Shown piece by piece: positions 1-11,119 of a stretch of 64,000 nt of DNA. The DNA is from Mixophyes australis (lineage: Eukaryota > Chordata > Amphibia > Anura > Limnodynastidae): the NCBI GenBank assembly GCA_036250195.1, contig JAVHZZ010000008.1:16683434-16747433 (forward strand). The letters run 5' to 3'. The position numbers and the translations under genes are program-made. Below the pieces are notes generated by a model. It saw only the letters and a list, made by a program, of their open reading frames with translations, was not told the origin of the DNA and ran no database searches. Every line of letters begins with the position of its first letter. The first letter of the stretch is position 1.

Positions 1-3000
1 TAGTAACTCCTGTATATAGTTTGTGCACCGTCAGTTAGTACATAGTAACTCCCCTATATAGTTTGTGCACCCTGTCAGTCAGTACATAGTAACTCTTCTA
101 TATAGTTTGTGCACCCTGTCAGTCAGTACATAGTAACTCCTCAGTATAGTTTGTGCACCCTGTCAGTCAGTACATAGTAACTCCTCTGTATAGTTTGGGC
201 ACCCTGTCAGTCAGTACATAGTAACTCCTCTGTATAGTTTGGGCACCCTGTCAGTTAGTACATAGTAACTCCTCTATATAGTTTGAGCACCCTGTCAGTT
301 AGTACATAGTAACTCCCCTATATAGTTTGAGCACCCTGTCAGTCAGTACATAGTAACTCTTCTATATAGTTTGTGCACCCTGTCAGTCAGTACATAGTAA
401 CTCCTCTGTATAGTTTGTGCACCCTGTCAGTCAGTAGATAGTAACTCCTCTGTATAGTTTGTGCACCCTGTCAGTCAGTACATAGTAACTCCTCTATATA
501 TAGTTTATGCACCCTGTCAGTTAGTACATAGTAACTCCTCTATATAGTTTGGGCATCCTGTCAGTTAGTACATAGTAACTCCTCTATATAGTTTGTGCAC
601 CCTGTCAGTTATTACATAGTAACTCCTCTATATAGTTTGTGCACCCTGTCAGTCAGTACATAGTAACTCCTCTATATAGTTTGGGCATCCTGTCAGTTAG
701 TACATAGTAACTCCTCTGTATAGTTTGTGCACCCCGTCAGTTAGTACATAGTAACTCCTATATATAGTTTGTGCACCCTGTCAGTCAGTACATAGTAACT
801 CCTCTATATAGTTTGGGCATCCTGTCAGTTAGTACATAGTAACTCCTCTGTATAGTTTGTGCACCCTGTCAGTTAGTACATAGTAACTCCTCTATATAGT
901 TTGTGCATCCTGTCAGTTAGTACATAGTAACTCCTCTATATAGTTTGTGCACCCCGTCAGTTAGTACATAGTAACTCCTCTATATAGTTTGTGCATCCTG
1001 TCAGTTAGTACATAGTAACTCCTCTATATAGTTTGTGCACCCCGTCAGTTAGTACATAGTAACTCCTCTATATAGTTTGAGCACCCTGTCAGTCAGTACA
1101 TAGTAACTCCCCTATATAGTTTGTGCACCCCGTCAGTTAGTACATAGTAACTCCTCTATATAGTTTGAGCACCCTGTCAGTTAGTACATCGTAACTCCTT
1201 TATATAGTTTGAGCACCCTGTCAGTCAGTACATAGTAATTCCTCTATATAGTTTGAGCACCCTGTCAGTTAGTACATAGTAATTCCTCTATATAGTTTGG
1301 GCATCCTGTCAGTTAGTACATAGTAACTCCTCTGTATAGTTTGTGCACCCCGTCAGTTAGTACATAGTAACTCCTCTATATAGTTTGTGCACCCTGTCAA
1401 TCAGTACATAGTAACTCCTCTATATAGTTTGGGCATCCTGTCAGTTAGTACATAGTAACTCCTCTGTATAGTTTGTGCACCCTGTCAGTTAGTACATAGT
1501 AACTCCTCTATATAGTTTGTGCATCCTGTCAGTTAGTACATAGTAACTCCTCTATATAGTTTGGGCATCCTGTCAGTTAGTACATAGTAACTCCTCTGTA
1601 TAGTTTGTGCACCCCGTCAGTTAGTACATAGTAACTCCTCTATATAGTTTGTGCACCCTGTCAGTCAGTACATAGTAACTCCTCTATATAGTTTGGGCAT
1701 CCTGTCAGTTAGTACATAGTAACTCCTCTGTATAGTTTGTGCACCCTGTCAGTTAGTACATAGTAACTCCTCTATATAGTTTGTGCATCCTGTCAGTTAG
1801 TACATAGTAACTCCTCTATATAGTTTGTGCACCCCGTCAGTCAGTACATAGTAACTCCTCTATATAGTTTGTGCACCCCGTCAGTTAGTACATCGTAACT
1901 CCTCTATATAGTTTGTGCACCCCGTCAGTTAGTACATAGTAACTCCTCTATATAGTTTGTGCATCCTGTCAGTTAGTACTGAGTAACTCCTCTATATAGT
2001 TTGAGCACCCCGTCAGTTAGTACATCGTAACTCATCTATATAGTTTGAGCACCCCGTCAGTTAGTACATAGTAACTCCTCTATATAGTTTGTGCACCCTG
2101 TCAGTCAGTACATAGTAACTCCTCTATATAGTTTGGGCATCCTGTCAGTTAGTACATAGTAACTCCTCTGTATAGTTTGTGCACCCTGTCAGTTAGTACA
2201 TAGTAACTCCTCTATATAGTTTGTGCATCCTGTCAGTTAGTACATAGTAACTCCTCTATATAGTTTGTGCACCCTGTCAGTCAGTACAGAGTAACTCCTC
2301 TATATAGTTTGTGCACCCCGTCAGTTAGTACATCGTAACTCCTTTATATAGTTTGAGCACCCTGTCAGTCAGTACATAGTAACTCCTCTATATAGTTTGT
2401 GCACCCTGTCAGTCAGTACATAGTAACTCCTCTATATAGTTTGTGCACCCTGTCAGTCAGTACATAGTAACTCCTCTATATAGTTTGTGCACCCTGTCAG
2501 TCAGTACATAGTAACTCCTCTATATAGTTTGTGCACCCTGTCAGTCAGTACATAGTAACTCCTCTATATAGTTTGTGCACCCTGTCAGTCAGTACATAGT
2601 AACTCCTCTATATAGTTTGTGCACCCTGTCAGTCAGTACATAGTAACTCCTCTATATAGTTTGTGCACCCTGTCAGTTAGTACATAGTAACTCCTCTATA
2701 TAGTTTGTGCACCCTGTCAGTCAGTACATAGTAACTCCTCTATATAGTTTGTGCACCCTGTCAGTCAGTACATAGTAACTCCTCTATATAGTTTGTGCAC
2801 CCTGTCAGTCAGTACATAGTAACTCCTCTATATATAGTTTATGCACCCTGTCAGTTAGTACATAGTAATTCCTCTATATAGTTTGTGCACCCTGTCAGTC
2901 AGTACATAGTAATTCCTCTATATAGTTTGTGCACCCTGTCAGTCAGTACATAGTAACTCCTCTATATAGTTTGTGCACCCTGTCAGTTAGTACATAGTAA

Positions 3001-4022
3001 CTCCTCTATATCGTTTGTGCACCCTGTCAGTCAGTACATAGTAACTCCTCTATATAGTTTGTGCACCCTGTCAGTCAGTACATAGTAACTCCTCTATATA
3101 GTTTGTGCACCCTGTCAGTCAGTACATAGTAACTCCTCTATATAGTTTGTGCACCCCGTCAGTTAGTACATCGTAACTCCTTTATATAGTTTGAGCACCC
3201 TGTCAGTCAGTACATAGTAACTCCTTTATATAGTTTGTGCACCCTGTCAGTCAGTACATAGTAACTCCTTTATATAGTTTGTGCACCCTGTCAGTTAGTA
3301 CATCGTAACTCCTTTATATAGTTTGAGCACCCTGTCAGTCAGTACATAGTAACTCCTTTATATAGTTTGTGCACCCTGTCAGTTAGTACTGAGTAACTCC
3401 TCTATATAGTTTGTGCACCCTGTCAGTTAGTACATCGTAACTCCTTTATATAGTTTGAGCACCCTGTCAGTCAGTACATAGTAACTCCTCTATATAGTTT
3501 GTGCACCCTGTCAGTTAGTACTGAGTAACTCCTCTATATAGTTTGAGCACCCTGTCAGTTAGTACATAGTAATTCCTCTATATAGTTTGAGCACCCTGTC
3601 AGTTAGTACATAGTAACTCCTCTATATAGTTTGTGCACCCTGTCAGTCAGTACATAGTAACTTCTCTATATAGTTTGAGCACCCTGTCAGTTAGTACATA
3701 GTAACTCCTCTATATAGTTTGTGCACCCTGTCAGTTAGTACATAGTAACTCCTCTATATAGTTTGTGCACCCTGTCAGTTAGTACATAGTAACTCCTCTA
3801 TATAGTTTGAGCACCCCGTCAGTTAGTACATAGTAACTCCTCTATATAGTTTGTGCACCCTGTCAGTTAGTACATAGTAACTCCTCTATATAGTTTGAGC
3901 ACCCTGTCAGTCAGTACATAGTAACTTCTCTATATAGTTTGTGCACCCTGTCAGTCAGTACATAGTAATTCCTCTATATAGTTTGAGCACCCCGCCAGTT
4001 AGTACATAGTAACTCCTCTATG
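1..4022. repeat. 44-bp satellite array, about 91 copies, with 132-bp higher-order period
   Basis: A head-to-tail 44-bp unit with core GTTTGTGCACCCTGTCAGTC fills this stretch and continues off the left edge. Copies differ mainly by substitutions: GTGCACC, GAGCACC or GGGCATC; CTGTC or CCGTC; CAGTCAG or CAGTTAG; CTATA or CTGTA. The GGGCATC variant recurs at 551, 683, 815, then 1299, 1431, 1563, 1695 and 2135. Spacings are 132 bp or other multiples of 44, so there is a three-monomer higher-order unit plus larger duplicated blocks. A few copies carry an extra TA (near 500 and 2830). The unit is not a multiple of three and has stops in all frames, so it is noncoding. The array ends at about 4022 in unique DNA. 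Confidence 0.97.
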
Positions 4023-4278
4023 TATTTATAAAAGACCATAATTAAGCCACTTAATTAATTAACTCATCAGGTCTCAAATTAAGCCACGCAAAGCCAATTG
4101 GAGAGTAGAATAAATACTCTGACCCCTCTAAGCTCTCAGGATATTGTGGCGACTCTCTACAAACATGACCTGCTCTAGCAGCTTGCTGGGGACTTGAAAA
4201 TACAGACAATTGATTGTAACAAAGAAGGGGGGGGGGGGGGGGGAGCGTGCTATACAAAGATAGTTTAACCATTCCAGC
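4023..4278. other. Unique AT-rich spacer with a G17 run
   Basis: This is the non-repetitive DNA between the 44-bp satellite and the transposase relic. Its only distinct feature is an uninterrupted run of 17 G at 4227-4243. No gene is seen. Confidence 0.7.
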
Positions 4279-4593
4279 TTGGAATTTCCACTGTCAGAAA
4301 CATCATTAAGTGATGGAACTAAAGTGGATCTGTTGAAATCAAGGAAAAATTTGGAAGACTCCAAAAATAATTCTAATAGCACTGTCGGTAAACTAGTAAA
4401 ATATGCAATGCAGAACCCACATGTCGCGGCGAGGAACATATCACATATCACTAAAAGGTTTAACCAACACCGACGTAGCGGCCACTGGTCCACAGCGCTG
4501 CACTGTTTAAACAAAAATGATCTGCATGGAAGAGATGCAAGAATGAAACCTTTCCTAAGCACTCATTACAAGTCAATTTCTGAAGTATGCTGA
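4279..4593 (+). pseudogene. Tc1/mariner-like transposase relic (N-terminal part)
   Basis: An open stretch of about 104 codons, starting at a TTG rather than an ATG, resembles the N-terminal DNA-binding half of Tc1-family transposases. The clearest match is residues 82-94, LHGRDARMKPFLS, which corresponds to the 'GLHGRVARRKPLLS' region just before the catalytic domain. Residues 44-60 (MQNPHVAARNISHITKR) fit the preceding helix-turn-helix linker. The usual first helix-turn-helix is poorly preserved and none of the catalytic D-D-E region follows, because a stop ends the frame at 4593. It is a truncated, decayed copy with no transposition activity. The family call rests on remembered motif patterns, not on an alignment. 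Confidence 0.6.
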
Positions 4594-4644
4594 ACTATAC
4601 TTAAATAATCATGTGAGTCCACTGTCATTGGGACTGGTGACATA

Positions 4645-5072
4645 AGGCTGGGTGCACACTTTACAAAATGTCTCGATATCCTTAACGATTTTACCAACGA
4701 TTAAAAAAAGAAATAAGTCCCGATCAGCAGCCGATTCATGTGTACAAACAAGTTTTACATGATTTACCTTCAGATCTGTGCTCTTCATCCGTCATAACCA
4801 TCGGCTGAAAAGATCCTGATTCTGCACACTCCATAGAGATCTATGACACTGCCGGTTCTGAGTGCTCACACACTGCAGGATTGGAACGGCATCATTCAAT
4901 TGCTGAACAAAATTTTCAGTCCGGTTTAAAAAATAAATGAAACAATACGATGAGCTTTGGAGCGATATTCGTTCAATGTTGGAGCGAACACATTGATGCA
5001 ATATTAGGCCGAATGGTTATCGTGTGAATGGCCCGATAGTGTTCTGAAAACCCGGTAGTGAGTACCCAGCCT
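4645..5072 (-). mobile_element. Miniature inverted-repeat element, GCTGGGTACAC family A, copy 1
   Basis: A noncoding element of about 430 bp bounded by GGCTGGGTGCACACT on the left and AGTACCCAGCC on the right. Read in reverse complement it matches 62645-63043 along its whole length. Shared landmarks include the 20-base block AGATCTCTATGGAGTGTGCA, the string CAGCCGATGGTTATGA, and AATCGGCTGCTGATCGGGAC. The ORF at 4792-5001 on the minus strand has no similarity I recognise and is incidental. The element sits just downstream of the Tc1-like relic. It is non-autonomous, and the mobilising transposase cannot be told from this copy. Confidence 0.8.
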
Positions 5073-6801
5073 GGTTGGGAGGAAGTGGTAAAGGGGCGAG
5101 ATGTCTCCTGGTTTCAGGTCATGGCTGAAGGTCTGGGAAATCTTAGAGAACCAAGAACCAGAGATGTCCATAGGTGAACATTTTGCTTAAGGCAATATTA
5201 AAAAAATAACCTCAACAGGAATCATTTAATATCAACCAAGATGTAATGGATTGATAATGATTTAAACTTATCAATAAGGAAATACTGAAACTTTTTTTTT
5301 ATAATTCCCTAATTAAGTTCCTTCTGGCCGTCTCCTTACTGCACATTTTATGAGCGGGCAACTGCAGAGTTTCAAAATTAAGACAAGTTTCTTTTTTTTT
5401 TTTTTAATTAATAGTTATCTTCCTGGCACTTCTTACAGTCGTCAGTCATAACCTGCTTGGGTTTTCTTTGGCCCTTTGTTCATTTCTTTAGATTTGATTA
5501 CGGCCTTTGATAACAGAGACATTCCTGTGGCAGCCAGTGAACGTGCTCAGTGGACAATAGCAAAGTTGACGGGATAATTTCAATTTAAGGAAATGAGGGA
5601 AGCAGACCCAGAAAACTTTGATTACATTTGGAAAGCTGCAGCCGTCCTTCCTTCCTCAAGAATCCTCATTTATAGCTTATAAACAAATCTCTGCGACCTG
5701 GTCAGAATCGTGAAATTACAGTAAATGAGACACAAACCGATAGAGACCAGGAGGGTTACTGAAAGTGGAGTAAGGTCTATGATTTGTAATACGCTGTAGC
5801 AGCGAGTGTAATGGCTTTATTCAGCTTTCATTTATTTTTCCTTTTAGTTTTCCATTTGCTGTTTAGGACTCTATTTAGTAAGATGAGAAGAGCCCTATTT
5901 CTGGGGAAAACCTATCCATCAAAGGCTGTCTTTGTGCCGCCACCGATAGAAACCGCTGCGGGTGAAGAAATGTGCAGCTTTCTCTGTCGAAAGCTTCCCC
6001 ATGGCCGATTTAACGAGGATCCTGGTGGTACATGTGCTGCCGCAATCGTCCTATCGCCATCTTAAGGTGGCGATAGCTGGATATATTACATTTTAAAAAA
6101 TGGTTTATTTAAATAAAGCACCTTTTTCATATACATCCTGATCCTGTTCCAGTTTTGACCCGGCTATCTCCCCTGACCTTCCTTTTTGTATTACGCTTTG
6201 TACCTTGCTGCTATTTCTGGTTTCCCGATTCCTGGCCTGTCTCTTGACTATTCCTCAGATCTCCCTTTGTACCTCGATGCCCGATTGGTTCTGACCCGGA
6301 TTGATTGACTATGCTCTGCCCACTCTGTTACGATGGGGGTGGCTGTCTCGGAGAACCGTGAGCTGCGCACCCTCTTGCAGCGAAGCCCAAACTCCCATGC
6401 GGGGGTCCCTGGTGAACACAGGGGAAGCGTTAGACTCCGCACCTCCTTGCTCAGCTGCGCTAACACCAGATAGTAACTTCCTCACAGATCGTGACAAGTA
6501 AACTGTAGCCTAATAAACAATAACCTACCCATAAGGCTCTGTACGGCAGTGAGGAAGTGGCACAATGAGATTTGATAGGGCGCTATGGGTAGTGTTGCTA
6601 TAATAGAGGGATGGATTGGGCAACGTCGCATGCATTCTGTTTCCGGTGATAAGATTACAGACAGGGCATCTCAGCCATTAGTATTATACTACACTATTTA
6701 AAAAACTGCATTGGGTTTCAGAATTTGTTTTTCTTCTTTTGTACATTACTGAATTCAATTAATTATAGATGACACATTTGAAAGACCTGCTAAAGACACC
6801 T
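5073..6801. other. Intergenic stretch; possible retroelement-like block at about 6125-6500
   Basis: No gene is supported between the two miniature elements. The 84-codon ORF at 5811-6065 has no recognised motif. The block at 6125-6500 is more GC-rich and pyrimidine-patterned, with recurring TTGACCCGG or CTGACCCGG and TTTGTACCT strings on the plus strand. That style reminds me of long-terminal-repeat or leader DNA of amphibian retroelements, but I see no paired terminal repeats, primer site or coding domain, so it stays unclassified. Confidence 0.35.
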
Positions 6802-6979
6802 GGGGGTAAATGTATCAAGCTGAGAGTTTTCCGGCGGGTTTGAAAAACCAATCAGATTCTAGCTATCATTTATTTAGTACATTCTACAAAATGATAGCTA
6901 GAATCTGATTGGTTGCTATAGGCAACACCTCCACTTTTCAAACCCACCGGAAAACTCTCAGCTTGATACATTTACCCCC
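6802..6979. mobile_element. Fold-back miniature element, AATCAGATTCTAGCT family, copy 1
   Basis: A 178-bp near-perfect palindrome beginning GGGGGTAAATGTATCAAGCT and ending with its reverse complement. Each arm carries AATCAGATTCTAGCTATCAT or its complement around a short central loop. The transcript could fold into one long hairpin. Related copies are at 7238-7414, 29377-29538 and 37584-37759. It is noncoding and non-autonomous. Confidence 0.88.
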
Positions 6980-7237
6980 TGATATTAGATTAGTGATTAG
7001 CTCTCTGCTCCCCCTACTGGTGCCCAGCTACATTGCATCCTGCTATTTTATGACATCATCAGAAGATACTTAAACTACAGGTGACAGCTGAACACTACAC
7101 ATGTTCCAGTGACACATAAAACACGTGTATAACACGCCATATTCTGAGGAAACTTCCTGCATACTGTCATAAATATATATATATCAAACAGCAGAGATCA
7201 CCAAGCTGGGAACTTGCACTTGAAGCCTTTTACTCTA

Positions 7238-7414
7238 AGGAGTAAATTTATCAAGCTGTTGGTTTGAAAAAGTGGAGATGTTGCCAATAGCAGCCAATCA
7301 GAATCTAGTTATCATTTATTTAGAACATTCTACAAAATGAAAGCTAGAATCTGATTGGATGATATAGGCAACATCACCACTTTTTCCAATCCGCAGCTTG
7401 ATAAATTTACCCCT
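7238..7414. mobile_element. Fold-back miniature element, AATCAGATTCTAGCT family, copy 2
   Basis: This 177-bp palindromic copy starts GGAGTAAATTTATCAAGCTG and ends GCTTGATAAATTTACCCC. It lies about 260 bp downstream of copy 1. Its arms carry the family motif GAATCTAG and TAGAATCTGATTGG with more mismatches than copies 1 and 4, so it is probably an older insertion. CTAAG flanks both ends (CTAAGG on the left, CCTAAG on the right), which may be part of the terminal repeat or target site. Confidence 0.85.
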
Positions 7415-7937
7415 AAGTGTACTCCAAATATTTAGCAATAAACACAATATCGTTAACACATTAGAGTGTATTATTCCTCAGCTGTATTATTTTTGTCGTG
7501 ATGCAAACCCATTTGTGCCTATGTTTTCAGTATATTTGTGACTATATATAGAATTCTAGAATAAAACATAACTCTATATAACCATTTCATGGTAATCTGA
7601 TACAGGAAATGTTGTGTCGGAGGGGCGCTGACAAGTCCTGAGAACATTATTTTAAAAAAAGAACAATTATTTTAATGTGCTATGCAAAATTATTTCACTA
7701 AAAAAATTATTGCAATTTATTTGACTAGGAAGTGTTGGATATAGTGATGTTGGCGTGAATTGGAGAAAGTGTTGTGGATTCACAGTCTGCGTTCTGGTCT
7801 TAGACCAACCATTCAGCCACACAGTGTTGTCAGTGTTTGGGTTTTGCAGTCTATATATGCAGTGCATGTGCTACTTGGTGTAGGGGGTTTGCAGTATATA
7901 CATGCAGGGCTCTGGTGTCAGTGTAAAGAAACTGCAG
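7415..7937. other. Spacer before the 51-bp satellite
   Basis: AT-rich DNA without a gene. From about 7850 it begins to show GCAGTATAT and CAGTGTA words like those of the adjoining array, so the array edge is probably decayed rather than sharp. Confidence 0.55.
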
Positions 7938-10870
7938 TACACAGTAGAATAGATGCAGTGTACTGGTCTCAGTGCAGGAGATGTAATATACACAGTAGAA
8001 TAGATGCAGTGTACTGGTCTCAGTGCAGGAGATGTAATATACACAGTAGAATAGATGCAGAGTACAGGTCTCAGTGCAGGAGATGCAATATACACAGTAG
8101 AATAGATGCAGAGCACTGGTCTCAGTGCAGGAGATGTAATATACACAGTAGAATAGATGCAGTGTACTGGTCTCAGTGCAGGAGATGTAATATACACAGT
8201 AGAATAGATGCAGTGTAGTGGTCTCAGTGCAGGAGATGTAATATACACAGTAGAATAGATGCAGAGTACAGGTCTCAGTGCAGGAGATGTAATATACACA
8301 GTAGAATAGATGCAGTGTACTGTTCTCAGTGCAGGAGATGTAATATACACAGTAGAATAGATGCAGAGTACAGGTCTCAGTGCAGGAGATGTAATATACA
8401 CAGTATAATAGATGCAGTGTACTGGTCTCAGTGCAGGAGATGTAATATACACAGTAGAATAGATGCAGAGTACAGGTCTCAGTGCAGGAGATGTAATATA
8501 CACAGTAGAATAGATGCAGAGTACAGGTCTCAGTGCAGGAGATGTAATATACACAGTAGAATAGATGCAGTGTGCTTGTCTCAGTGCAGGAGATGTAATA
8601 TACACAGTAGAATAGATGCAGTGTACAGGTCTCAGTGCAGGAGATGTAATATACACAGTATAATAGATGCAGTGTACTGGTCTCAGTGGAGGAGATGTAA
8701 TATACACAGTAGAATAGATGCAGAGTACAGGTCTCAGTGCAGGAGATGTAATATACACAGTAGAATAGATGCAGTGTACTGGTCTCAGTGCAGGAGATGT
8801 AATATACACAGTAGAATAGATGCAGTGTACTGGTCTCAGTGCAGGAGATGTAATATACAAAGTAGAATAGATGCAGTGTGCTGGTCTCAGTGCAGGAGAT
8901 GTAATATACACAGTAGAATAGATGCAGTGTGCTGGTCTCAGTGCAGGAGATGTAATATACACAGTAGAATAGATGCAGTGTACTGGTCTCAGTGCAGGAG
9001 ATGTAATATACACAGTAGAATAGATGCAGTGTGCTTGTCTCAGTGCAGGAGATGTAATATACACAGTAGAATAGATGCAGTGTGCTTGTCTCAGTGCAGG
9101 AGATGTAATATGCACAGTAGAATAGATGCAGTGTGCTTGTCTCAGTGCAGGAGATGTAATATACACAGTAGAATAGATGCAGTGTACTGGTCTCAGTGCA
9201 GGAGATGTAATATACACAGTAGAATAGATGCAGTGTGCTTGTCTCAGTGCAGGAGATGTAATATACACAGTAGAATAGATGCAGTGTGCTTGTCTCAGTG
9301 CAGGAGATGTAATATACACAGTAGAATAGATGCAGTGTACTGGTCTCAGTGCAGGAGATGTAATATACACAGTAGAATAGATGCAGAGTACTGGTCTCAG
9401 TGCAGGAGATGTAATATACACAGTAGAATAGATGCAGTGTGCTTGTCTCAGTGCAGGAGATGTAATATACACAGTAGAATAGATGCAGTGTACTGGTCTC
9501 AGTGCAGGAGATGTAATATACACAGTAGAATAGATGCAGTGTACTGGTCTCAGTGCAGGAGATGTAATATACACAGTAGAAGAGATGCAGTGTACTGGTC
9601 TCAGTGCAGGAGATGTAATATACACAGTAGAATAGATGCAGTGTACTGGTCTCAGTGCAGGAGATGTAATATACACAGTAGAATAGATGCAGAGTACAGG
9701 TCTCAGTGCAGGAGATGTAATATACACAGTATAATAGATGCAGTGTACTGGTCTCAGTGCAGGAGATGTAATATACACAGTAGAATAGATGCAGAGTACA
9801 GGTCTCAGTGCAGGAGATGTAATATACACAGTAGAATAGATGCAGTGTACTGGTCTCAGTGCAGGAGATGTAATATACACAGTAGAATAGATGCAGTGTA
9901 GTGGTCTCAGTGCAGGAGATGTAATATACACAGTAGAGTAGATGCAGAGTACAGGTCTCATTGCAGGAGATGTAATATACACAGTAGAATAGATGCAGTG
10001 TACTGGCCTCAGTGCAGGAGATGTAATATACACAGTAGAATAGATGCAGAGTACAGGTCTCAGTGCAGGAGATGTAATATACACAGTAGAATAGATGCAG
10101 TGTACTGTTCTCAGTGCAGGAGATGTAATATACACAGTAGAATAGATGCAGAGTACAGGTCTCAGTGCAGGAGATGTAATATACACAGTATAATAGATGC
10201 AGTGTACTGGTCTCAGTGCAGGAGATGTAATATACACAGTAGAATAGATGCAGAGTACAGGTCTCAGTGCAGGAGATGTAATATACACAGTAGAATAGAT
10301 GCATTGTACTGGTCTCAGTGGAGGAGATGTAATATACACAGTAGAATAGATGCAGAGTACTGGTCTCAGTGGAGGAGATGTAATATACACAGTAGAATAG
10401 ATGCAGAGTACTGGTCTCAGTGCAGGAGATGTGATATACACAGTAGAATAGATGCAGTGTACTGGTCTCAGTGCAGGAGATGTAATATACACAGTAGAAT
10501 AGATGCAGTGTACTGGTCTCAGTGCAGGAGATGTAATATACACAGTAGAATAGATGCAGAGTACAGGTCTCAGTGCAGGAGATGTAATATACACAGTATA
10601 ATAGATGCAGTGTACTAGTCTCAGTGCAGGAGATGTAATATACACAGTAGAATAGATGCAGTTTACTGGTCTCAGTGCAGGAGATGCAATATACACAGTA
10701 TAATAGATGCAGTGTACTGGTCTCAGTGCAGGAGATGTAATATACACAGTAGAATAGATGCAGTGTACTGGTCTTAGTGCAGGAGATGTAATATACACAG
10801 TAGAATAGATGCAGTGTACTGGTCTCAGTGCAGGAGATGTAATATACACAGTAGAATAGATGCAGTGTAC
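7938..10870. repeat. 51-bp satellite array, about 57 copies
   Basis: Uninterrupted head-to-tail 51-bp units contain the strings TAGAATAGATGCAGTGTACT and CAGTGCAGGAGATGTAATAT. Frame-setting stops recur at exact multiples of 51 (for example 8218 and 9901 are 33 units apart), so almost no indels have accumulated across about 2.6 kb. Variation is by substitution at a few sites: GTGTACT or GAGTACA, GGTCTC or TTGTCTC, and GTAGAA or GTATAA. Because 51 is divisible by three and the unit lacks stops in several frames, reading frames of 528 codons on plus and 1058 and 1020 codons on minus run through it. Three different open frames over both strands argue against coding. Few indels suggest recent expansion or homogenisation. 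Confidence 0.97.
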
Positions 10871-11062
10871 ACAGCGTATTCGACACAGTATACACAAGAG
10901 AATACACAGTAGAATATATACCGTATAATGCACAAAGTGTGACTATATAATAATAATAGCAGTATACACAGTACAATACACACAGTATACACAGTGTAAT
11001 ACACGCAGTATACACAGTGTAATACACACAGTGTACACAGTATAATACATGCAGTGTGACAG
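10871..11062. repeat. Degenerate CAGTATACACAG repeats between two arrays
   Basis: Short imperfect units such as CACAGTATACACAGTGTAAT repeat irregularly. They share words with the 51-bp unit upstream (ATATACACAGTAGAATA) and with the GCAGTATATA units downstream, so this looks like a transition zone between the two arrays. Confidence 0.75.

Positions 11063-11117
<55 letters not shown>
11063..11117. repeat. (AT)n microsatellite
   Basis: A pure run of about 25 AT dinucleotides separates the degenerate CAGTATACACAG zone from the AT-rich minisatellite. Confidence 0.97.

Positions 11118-11119
<2 letters not shown>

Noticed and set aside
1..4022. CRISPR-like appearance of regularly spaced repeats
   Set aside because: Repeats are contiguous 44-bp units with no unique spacers, the context is eukaryotic, and no cas genes are present.
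8315..10618. Plus-strand ORFs of 528 and 206 codons with RIDAVYWSQCRRCNIHS-type repeats
   Set aside because: Same satellite read on the other strand. The Cys content comes from the repeat consensus, not from a zinc-binding protein.
7851..11027. Minus-strand ORFs of 1058 and 1020 codons
   Set aside because: They lie in a 51-bp tandem repeat with a length divisible by three. Three frames over both strands are open at once, and there is no splice, promoter or domain evidence.
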